The notes under the pieces were generated by a model that worked only from the letters and a program-made list of their open reading frames with translations, ran no database searches and had not been told where the DNA came from. Shown here piece by piece: positions 56,746-64,000 of a stretch of DNA of 64,000 nucleotides (positions are counted from its first letter, which is position 1; each line of letters begins with the position of its first letter). The position numbers and the translations under genes were made by a program. Source of the stretch: Callorhinus ursinus (lineage: Eukaryota > Chordata > Mammalia > Carnivora > Otariidae); NCBI RefSeq assembly GCF_003265705.1, contig NW_020312867.1, forward strand, positions 5,233,749-5,297,748. The letters are read 5' to 3'.

Positions 56746-57930
56746 CAAATAACCTTTTGAGCCATGACCACAAAGATGTATAGTTTTCCTGCATTCCTCA
56801 AATAACCCTCCAGCCAGCTTTGGCCTGTATGGAAGAGGGAGGAGGCAGAACTAGAAATATCAGCTTTGGGAGAATCAAGCCAGCCAGATGCTTTTATTAA
56901 GAACTTAAATCATTCAATCCTTCAGCTAAGGCTCCTTAAAGGCCAAACTTTTACTAGTTACTAGATGCTCATTCCTTTATTAATGAAAGGCCACTGGAAA
57001 GCAAAATCTGCTTAAAAAACAAAACAAAACAAACACCAAGTCTCAGTGATACGGGAATTATCAGGGCCATTCAGTACATGGAACCAAATTAATTCCTAGA
57101 CAAATGGCTAGCCCTGCATATTCTGGGCTATGTTGCTCAGACCTTGGCTGGAATATTCAGAGATTCAGCTTTGCCCACTCCACAACTTAAAGGCAACACT
57201 GATAAAAAGGAGAACATTCAGAGGAGGGTAACAAGAAAAGAGAAATGCCTGGCAACAGACAGTCAATGGAAAAGAGATCTGTCCCAGAGAAGTGCAGGCT
57301 TGAAACATTACGCACCATCTTCCCTGGTATGTCCTGTTCTCTTTGGCCCCCAGAAGAGCATTAGCAGTTAGCTTTCCTGATGCAAGAAACACTGTTCACA
57401 ACCCTCTACTGTCGGAGCGAGGATCTGCCCCAAGCCTTCTAACTCCAGATCCCACATTCTTTCCACTAGCCCAAACTGTTTCCCTACAGAGCTACCGCCT
57501 CAACCTGTGAGAAGTAGGCACTAAAGGAAGAAAGATCATTCCAAAGAAAAAAGGTGGTTTTATAGTCAGGGCGATCCAAAGACAGACGATGCTGTGGTAT
57601 GGGAGGATAGAACAGCTAATACAAATCCTGTCAGCAAAGAGGTTCAATCAAAGGTTAATCGCTTGGCAGGAACACTGCAAAGGGAATTTGGGCATTGGAT
57701 GGGTGGCTGGGTGAAAATGAACCTGCCAACCCTCAGAGATGAATTAATCTATTCCAGCTGTATTTTCCTAATACTTCATTTGTACATTTACCATGGTTTG
57801 CCTTTTATCAGTTACTTGTAACTGTATGAGTCTTCTTCACTGAATTGTGAGCCCTTGTAGGAAGAAAGTAATGTCTCATCCATCTTTATATCCCTTATTG
57901 TGCCTAAAACTACACCTGGGAAAACAAGGG
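56746..57930. other. Intron 1, unassigned
   Basis: L2-like end near 57,845-57,915 (gtgagcccttgtaggaagaa). Otherwise nothing recognised. Confidence 0.35.
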
Positions 57931-57934
57931 CACA

Positions 57935-58150
57935 TTTACATCTCTTCTATGTTCCAGGCACTCTGCTAGGCACTTTACATATATCATATTCCACATCCTC
58001 CCAAGAACCCTAAGAAGTATTATTTTTCCCTTTTTATAGATGGGGACGTTGAGACTCAGAGAGGATAAGGAACTGCCAAGGTACTGCTGGTGAGTGGTGA
58101 AGTCAGCATTCAAACTGAGAAATCTTTTGCCTAAACCATCACGCTGCTTT
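57935..58150 (+). mobile_element. MIR fragment
   Basis: ccaggcactctgctaggcac, ttatagatggggacgttgag and gctggtgagtggtgaagtca. Confidence 0.75.
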
Positions 58151-58995
58151 CCTCCTAGAGTGAACTCAAAAAACATCTGCTGGTTTGAGCCAAACACCTT
58201 AAAAACAGGCTAGTATTATATCCAACCAGGTCTGTTCTTATTTCCTGTTGCTAAGTTCAAATTTTCCTTCTAAATATACCCTCTATCCTCAAAATGACCA
58301 ATCTAAAGTTGTTTTTGGATATCCTCTCTCTCACTCTTTTAAAGACAACAGCACAGCACAAAACAATTCTTGGCAAGAGAACCAAGTTTTCATAAACCTT
58401 TCCTATCCAAAGGAATTCCGCAAGACCCCAAGAGCTTCCCTTCTCCCAGCAGGCCCTGGCTCCACCTCAGGGCTCTGGACCACTGAAAACAAATCAGGTC
58501 CTGGCTTTCTGCCTCAGGGATGTAGGGCTCGCACACATCTTCACAGGCTGTTTTCCAAGACCTTGCTCTTTGCACACAAACCCAACCAGGGACAACACTA
58601 AATTTCCCTGAGCAAAATAGTCCAGGCTCAAAGGTCCTCACATTTAGCTCGACTTCCAAACAAAATCTATCTTGAATTTCAAACCACATTATAAACCTAC
58701 TGGCAGACACTTAAAAATATTTAATCTCCCTGCCAAATGGGGCAAAAAAGATTTTGTCGTTTGAATCAAAGGCACCAGCATGTTTGGAGAGCCAACACAT
58801 GAGGCCTCTCTGACACTCCATCTGTCTTAAAAAGTAAACCAAACCCAATCTGGCCAAGCGTTTCTTCAAACAAGAAGCTTAAGCATCACCAAGGGAAATT
58901 CCCACTGCTCAGTTCCCTGGGTGGGTTTTGGGTTTTCCATCCCAGGGCCTCTGGAAGAGGAGATCCTGCTGACACATGCACCATTACGATACTGT
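58151..58995. other. Intron 1, unassigned
   Basis: Open frames on both strands near 58,248-58,710 have no recognisable features. No repeat recognised. Confidence 0.35.
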
Positions 58996-59002
58996 ACTTT
59001 TC

Positions 59003-59137
59003 TTTTAAGATTTTATTTATTTATTTGGGAGAGAGAGAGAGCAGGGGGAGGGGCAGACTCCCTGCTGAGCAGGGTTTGCAGGATCATGACCTGAGCCCAA
59101 GGCAAATGCTTAACCAACTGAGCCACCCAGGTGCCCC
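59003..59137 (-). mobile_element. Internally deleted can-SINE with TSD
   Basis: gatactgtacttttc / gatgctgtacttttc flank it. The body jumps from gagcaggg to tttgcaggatcatgacctga. Confidence 0.92.
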
Positions 59138-59154
59138 AAGATGCTGTACTTTTC

Positions 59155-59920
59155 AACCTGATACCTTGAGTCTAGAGAACCAGAAGGCTACACTCATTAT
59201 AAATGTAACTTATTAAGATGTCTTCCCACATGCTAACATTTCAAAGCAATTTTATTAAAGATGAGAGAGTCACCCTGGCTCCAGCAATTAACAGGACTTA
59301 ACGAAGATGTATTTCCTGTGAGTGCATAGCCTCTCTGCATCCGTCAGACATTTTCCACTGAACCTAAATTAAACTGTAAATGAACTGATTTGCGTCCATA
59401 AATCCAAGAGAAATGTATCGGTATAGGGTGTTTGAGATACCAGTCTCATACCCATTTCCCAACCTCATACAGTTCTCTTGTTAAACTAAAATATGACCCT
59501 TTCTACAAACTGTTTTCAATTTTATTAAACAGGGGAAAAAGGAAATCTGAATCACTTAGGTAGATATTTTATAACTCATTACAACACCTTAGGAAGAAAA
59601 AAATCTTTGATATTTGACCATCTGTCTTAGAGAAAACTAACAGGGCACTGTTAGAAAAGCACCAAAAAAGACCTAAGTTTGAGTGATTTTTGTCAATTCA
59701 CCTAGACTGGTTTCCATCCAGTTCTCAGTGAAAGAACTTTTCCATTTTGACAATCAAACCAAAGAAATTTGAGCAGCAATAACTTTATCAGAAAAGGAAA
59801 GACAAGTATACTTTCATATCCACAATGTGTCACACTTTCATATATTCTTAGCTAATCCTCACCATAGTAATGTGAGATAAATATTATTTCTACTTTATAG
59901 AAAAGGAAAGTGATGATATT
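59155..59920. other. Intron 1, unassigned
   Basis: A/T-rich, no gene. A possible MIR part lies near 59,840-59,900. Confidence 0.35.
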
Positions 59921-59924
59921 TAAG

Positions 59925-60010
59925 TCCCTTGAATGGCAGGGACCATGTTTGTTTTCTCTATATTTCCAGCACTGAGCTTGGGGCCTGGGACACAGTTCAA
60001 GAGCATGCTA
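59925..60010 (+). mobile_element. L2 3' end
   Basis: gaatggcagggaccatgttt and ccagcactgagcttggggcc. Confidence 0.75.
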
Positions 60011-60349
60011 TATGCTTAAGAATGAATACATGATTAAAGAAAAGGAAAAGGAATTTGGAAAAAATACGCAATCCAAATTTTGCTCCAGGACCCTAACTAA
60101 AATCACTTCCTGGAACGCACTTGCACACTGCAATAATCTACCTGAGCTTCAGAGATTTGTTTTAAAGGACAGTTTATCATCTTTCCAATGTATACACCAC
60201 AAGGGCATGGCGTGGTCCTATCTCACTTCTTTCCTCCCAACTCAGCACCACACCTTGCACAAGTGAGTGTTTAATGAGATAGGTGATGACAAAGGTAATG
60301 ATGATGCCTTCAGCCATCACGGGAGTACAAAGAACACAAGATACCCATA

Positions 60350-60500
60350 GCCACCAGAAGAACTGGTCTCTGAGTCAAGTTACATCCTCTCTTGAGCCTC
60401 ATTTTTTTCTCTGTACAATGGGAGTAACAAAATAAACTCAAAAGATGGTTTCCATTCATTTAATAAATATTTACTGAACCATAACCATATGTCAGGCACT
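60350..60500 (+). mobile_element. MIR/L2-type relic
   Basis: ctctgagtcaagttacatcc and ttctctgtacaatgggagta, then ttaataaatatttactgaac. Confidence 0.6.
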
Positions 60501-60859
60501 ATGCTAGGGGACACAGTGATGAACATAACCATCACATCCTGCCTGGAGGAGCTCAGTTTCCGTGGATGCTCTGAGACTCAGGAAAAAAGTTTTACAAACC
60601 TCAAAGGACAACACAGTTATGAGGTACTGCTCCTCCTCTGGGTTTCTTAACTTGGTTAATGACATCACCATCCACCCAACTGTCCAACTTGGGAATTGTC
60701 CTCAACTCCTCCCTCCTTTATCCTACCCACAATTCCCATAAATCACCAAGATTCTTTTGATTCTCCTTCAGAAAAGTCTGACATGTATTACTTCTCATCT
60801 AGTTTTCCATGCTTCTATTCTAAGCCCTTTGTTTCCACCTGAAAATTACGAGTCTCCTT

Positions 60860-61050
60860 ATAATAATGATAATGGCAAGCATTTATTGATCGCTTACCAT
60901 ACGGCAGGCACTGTGCTAAGAGCTCTGCATACATAACACAATTTAACCCAATAAGAGAGATACTAGTACCCCTATTCTTGGAGGAGGAATATGAGGTGCA
61001 GTAACCAGCCCCAAGGCACCAGCTAGTAAGTGATAAATCTATGGCTCAAA
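60860..61050 (+). mobile_element. MIR fragment
   Basis: gcaggcactgtgctaagagc and a caaggcaccagctagtaagt segment. Confidence 0.75.
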
Positions 61051-61129
61051 TCATGTCTATGAGAGTCTATCCTTACGTTTTAATGGATTCCTGCCTCCAG
61101 CCCCTTCCTGATTGGTCTATACTCCTTAC

Positions 61130-61620
61130 TTTTATTCTGTTGCTGGTGTGCTCTTTGGAAACCCAAGCTGATCTGTTTCTTCTGCTTTAAGACAGCCAGT
61201 GGCTCCTCAGCATCTCCAGGTTGAGGCCTGAGGCTACAGGACACTCTGCAATATTTTTTCTCTGCTGTCTCACCCCACGAACACCCTCACTGCTCCCCAA
61301 ACTCTTTGCTGACCCTCCCTGCTCTGTAAAGCATCCCTTGCCCTTTCCCTTCCAGACAGGAACCTCCTCCTATGCAGCCGCAGACCCATGTACATACATT
61401 TCAGCACTGACTGGTATGTTCCCCTCCCCCCCCTTCCTCCTCCTCCTCCTTTTCCTCCCTCTCTCTCTCACTCTCTCTCACACACATACACACAAAAACT
61501 ACAACAAAAACACACCCACTACCAATCCTGAGTTCCTGGAAGGCAGGCACAGTGTATTTTCATCTGATTCTCCAGTTCCTGCCTCAGTAGCGAGTTAGTA
61601 AGTGACTAAATGAATGGCAT
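61130..61620 (+). mobile_element. L2 fragment
   Basis: cagtggctcctcagcatctc through to tggaaggcaggcacagtgta. Interrupted by (TCC)n/(TC)n/(CA)n low complexity at 61,430-61,500. Confidence 0.5.
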
Positions 61621-62199
61621 GTGGTGGTGTCAATACCTCACAGCTCTACCCCAATAAGCAGATAAGACCTTTCCCCCAGAACACGCTAAAGAGTAGGGCA
61701 AGCTTATAGTAGCTCCTGTCCTCTTAGGCAAACTCAAGAAGATGGGATGCTTCCAGCAAAATTATTACAACTAAGATAGGTCCTCCGCTGTCTGCTGGTA
61801 CCCTCTCTTGAAAGCAAATCCAATCACCTCTGAAACTGCAAAAACTAAACCAGCTCCAGACCAAAAGACCTCAGAAGAACTGCCCTCTCAGATGAGAGAT
61901 GAGGTAAAGTGATACCTTCCTCCCCACCACCCTGCAATGGGCAAAGCATTCCAAAATGCAGGCTGGTAAAAACAATGACTCTAATGAACAATAGAGGATC
62001 CTGACAGAGGGAGAGTCATCAAAGAAAAAAAGCTAGAGGCAGCAAAATCTAACCCTACTCTCTGCCTCCAGGGCTATCTATAACTGGAGTCCAGGCCACA
62101 AATGGATGACAGCAACTACCTCAGGTCTCCTTGCTCCCACTCTCATCACACCTGTCTACTTTCCAAAGAGCAGCCAGATGGTGTTTTTAAACTCTATCA

Positions 62200-62700
62200 A
62201 TGATAAGGACACACTCCTGGATAACACCCTCCAACATCTTTCTACCCACTTGAAATAAAATCCAAACTCTACCAGGAAGTCCAAGGTCCACTCCTCACCC
62301 ATTTTCCCCTTCGATTGCTACATTCCTGATACAGAGGTCTTCTGTTTCTTAAAACAGGCCAACCTCCGGGCCTTTTCCTATGCTGTTTTCCCTGCGTGGA
62401 AGGCTCCTCCTCTAGCTTTTTACAGAGCTCGTTCCTTCTCAAGGCTCAGTTCAAACTTGACTTTTTAAAAGAGGCCTTTCCCGACCACTCTATCTAAAGC
62501 GTCACCCCTTTACCCACTCCATCATTCCCCATCAGGTCATCTTCTTTTTTTAAGCACCCACCACCACTAGACAATATTTTCTTCATTTATTTTCCTGTTT
62601 TTATCTTCTCCTGCATAGAGTAGAAACTCTGCTTTGTTCACCCTGTCAATATGCAGCCAGCACTCAAAAAAAATTTCCGGACTATTTGTTGACTATCAGC
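62200..62700 (+). mobile_element. L2 fragment
   Basis: ttgaaataaaatccaaactc, gggccttttcctatgctgtt, gaggcctttcccgaccactc and gactatttgttgac in L2 order over 500 bp. Confidence 0.85.
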
Positions 62701-62749
62701 AAAGGAGCATCCTCGCGATGGACTATTTTGTTCTTCTGTTAGAATGAAA

Positions 62750-62875
62750 AAAACATCTACTTAGCCTCTACTAGGTGCTGGGCACTGTAAATGCATGATT
62801 TTCCTTTTAAAGGGGTAAAATAACCAGCTCAAGGTCACGTGGCTAATGACTAGCCGACTTCTAAATTAAATACTT
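62750..62875 (+). mobile_element. MIR fragment
   Basis: tactaggtgctgggcactgt and cagctcaaggtcacgtggct. Confidence 0.6.
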
Positions 62876-63921
62876 GTTTGTGCAGCTCCTCAACTCCTCT
62901 CACCTTTGCCTCCCTCTCTGGGGGGAGGCACTGTCACTCTGTGGTTCACTCTCATATTGCCATAACACCAAAAGAATCAAATACTTCTAAACTGCTTTAC
63001 AGTTATTAAAGCATTGTCACATTCACCCTAAGAATACAAAGCACTTGCCCAGAAAGCCATACAGCACCAGGAAGTATATTAAGCACGCCTCAAGGTTCAC
63101 TATCCCCACCCTGACCCCCAGGAGTGGGGACTGGGAAGGAGTCACTGCCAATGGAGGAATGGCGTCCCTATTTCTGGTTCAGAGGGATGGGGAAGCCGTG
63201 AGTCACCCGTGAAGGCTTATGCTACCAGAAACTCTGATAAGACCTGGCTATGAGGCAACAAGCAGTGAATCACGAATCTGGAAGGCACTCGCTGATGGAC
63301 GTGGAAAAGGAGGCCTCAAAAGGAAAGCAACTTGTTAAGTTCGCTCAGCAAGTAAACAGAGACGGAACCAGGGGTCTCCTCTCCCCCAGGCCCCTTTCCT
63401 CTCCACCAAAAAGGCTTCTCAAGGAGAATTCTGAGTCAGGGGGATGGAGGGAGGGCAGGGGCAGCTCATGGACTCCACAGAAGGGTCAGGAGAAGGCAGG
63501 GGTAGGACAAGGAAGGACACAAGAGTTAGAATGGGGGGGGTGGGGAGCAGAAATGAGCCAATAAGAAAAAGACGGCAGTTTCTCGAAGGTGGGTGAGGGC
63601 AGGCCTGAGAGAGGAGAAGGCGGAAGAGAACGGACTCCAGGGAGGGCCGAGGGCAGTGCAGTGAAACCAGGGTCTGAAAGGGCCTGGCAGAGAGGGGAGA
63701 GCCTGAGGGGGAAAGGCAGGAATGCGAGTCTGATGGTGGAGGAGTCCAAGGCCCCAAGAGACACTCAAGGGAGCCAGACGGGGAGGTGTCCGGAACGGCC
63801 TAGAGGGGAGTGTGACCGGGGAGAGTTCTAGGGTCGGGGCAGACCCTGGGGCGTGTCTGATGAAGGAGGAGTCCGGGCCCGGGGAGCCTAAGGAGAGTCT
63901 GAGGGGACCGGGCCGACTCAC
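62876..63921. other. Start of CHMP4B intron 1, purine-rich on plus strand
   Basis: From about 63,400 the plus strand is strongly G/A-rich (so the pre-mRNA is pyrimidine-rich), and CpG frequency rises toward exon 1. This fits the edge of a CpG-island promoter beyond the window. Many overlapping long open frames here are a product of base composition. Confidence 0.5.
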
Positions 63922-64000
63922 CGCGCTTGTTTTTGGTGCCGTGCTTCTTGGCGGCGGTCAGCTCCTGCTCGATCTTAGTCTCCAGGAATTCCTGCTTCTT
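63922..64000 (-). CDS. CHMP4B: CHMP4B exon 1 (partial; residues 38-63 plus first base of codon 64)
   Basis: CHMP4B is a core ESCRT-III subunit. It is recruited from the cytosol, polymerises on membranes and, with VPS4, drives membrane scission in multivesicular body formation, cytokinetic abscission, nuclear envelope resealing and virus budding. This segment encodes KKQEFLETKIEQELTAAKKH followed by GTKNKR, part of the basic first helices of the Snf7 core that contact membrane and neighbouring subunits. It ends in G|GTGAGT, a strong donor (intron bases 63,915-63,921). The reading frame joins exon 2 through a split Ala codon (G|CG). Residue 45 is Thr (ACT), where I remember Lys in the human protein; this may be a lineage difference. 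The exon runs off the window, so its true 5' end is not seen. Confidence 0.96.

Larger units (their letters stand above)
12990..64000 (-). other. CHMP4B: CHMP4B gene span (5' end beyond window)
   Basis: Five coding segments in the correct order and phase on the minus strand encode residues 38-224 of a 224-residue CHMP4/Snf7 protein. Intron 1 is about 45.3 kb (18,616-63,921), intron 2 is 16,339-18,437, intron 3 is 15,186-16,223 and intron 4 is 13,857-15,058. All have GT/AG ends. The start codon, first 37 codons, 5' UTR and promoter are beyond the right edge. The 3' end is set by a probable ATTAAA signal near 13,005. The presence of introns and an unbroken frame show this is the true locus and not a retrocopy. 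Confidence 0.97.

Noticed and set aside
63250..63921. Several long frames on both strands near the right edge
   Set aside because: Polypurine/polypyrimidine composition lowers stop frequency on both strands. The area is intron 1 next to the exon 1 donor.

Overview
This window is mammalian nuclear DNA. It contains most of one protein-coding gene, CHMP4B (ESCRT-III subunit), on the minus strand. The rest is intron and 3'-flanking DNA full of transposable elements. About forty tRNA-Lys-derived can-SINEs (head gggcgcctgggtggctcag, tail aataaataaaatcttt) show a carnivore. Their subfamilies do not look like the dog SINEC_Cf consensus as I remember it and fit an arctoid better (bear, mustelid or seal group). 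The species cannot be fixed by eye.

Layout. 1-12,989 is DNA downstream of CHMP4B with no supportable gene. It holds ancient MIR, L2, MaLR-LTR and MER5-like pieces, several can-SINEs, and a short CpG-rich stretch (about 4,100-4,320) carrying a strong CTCF-like motif. 12,990-13,791 is the probable 3' UTR. The coding exons, read from high to low coordinates, are exon 1 (63,922 to beyond the right edge), exon 2 (18,438-18,615), exon 3 (16,224-16,338), exon 4 (15,059-15,185) and exon 5 (13,792-13,856). All visible splice sites are GT/AG and in phase. Together they encode residues 38-224 of a 224-residue protein; the first 37 codons, the 5' UTR and the promoter lie beyond 64,000.

Intron 1 is about 45.3 kb. 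Its left half is SINE- and L1-rich: a plus-strand old L1 at about 31.3-35.5 kb, broken up by several SINEs and younger L1 tails, and a minus-strand old L1 at about 50.5-54.3 kb. Inside the second L1 lies a disabled processed copy of EIF1 (translation initiation factor 1), itself split by three SINEs, giving a four-layer insertion history. Long parts of intron 1 (about 37.0-41.2, 45.2-51.1, 54.7-59.0 and 59.1-63.9 kb) hold almost no lineage-specific insertions.

I found no operon, CRISPR array, phage or other undescribed molecular system. The observations most worth checking are the nested EIF1 retrocopy, a target-site duplication flanking only a nine-base poly(T) tract, the CTCF-like site, a G-rich tract in the CHMP4B 3' UTR, head-to-head SINE pairs in the pre-mRNA, and a 55-bp tandem duplication. 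Repeat family names were assigned by recognition, not by a RepeatMasker run.
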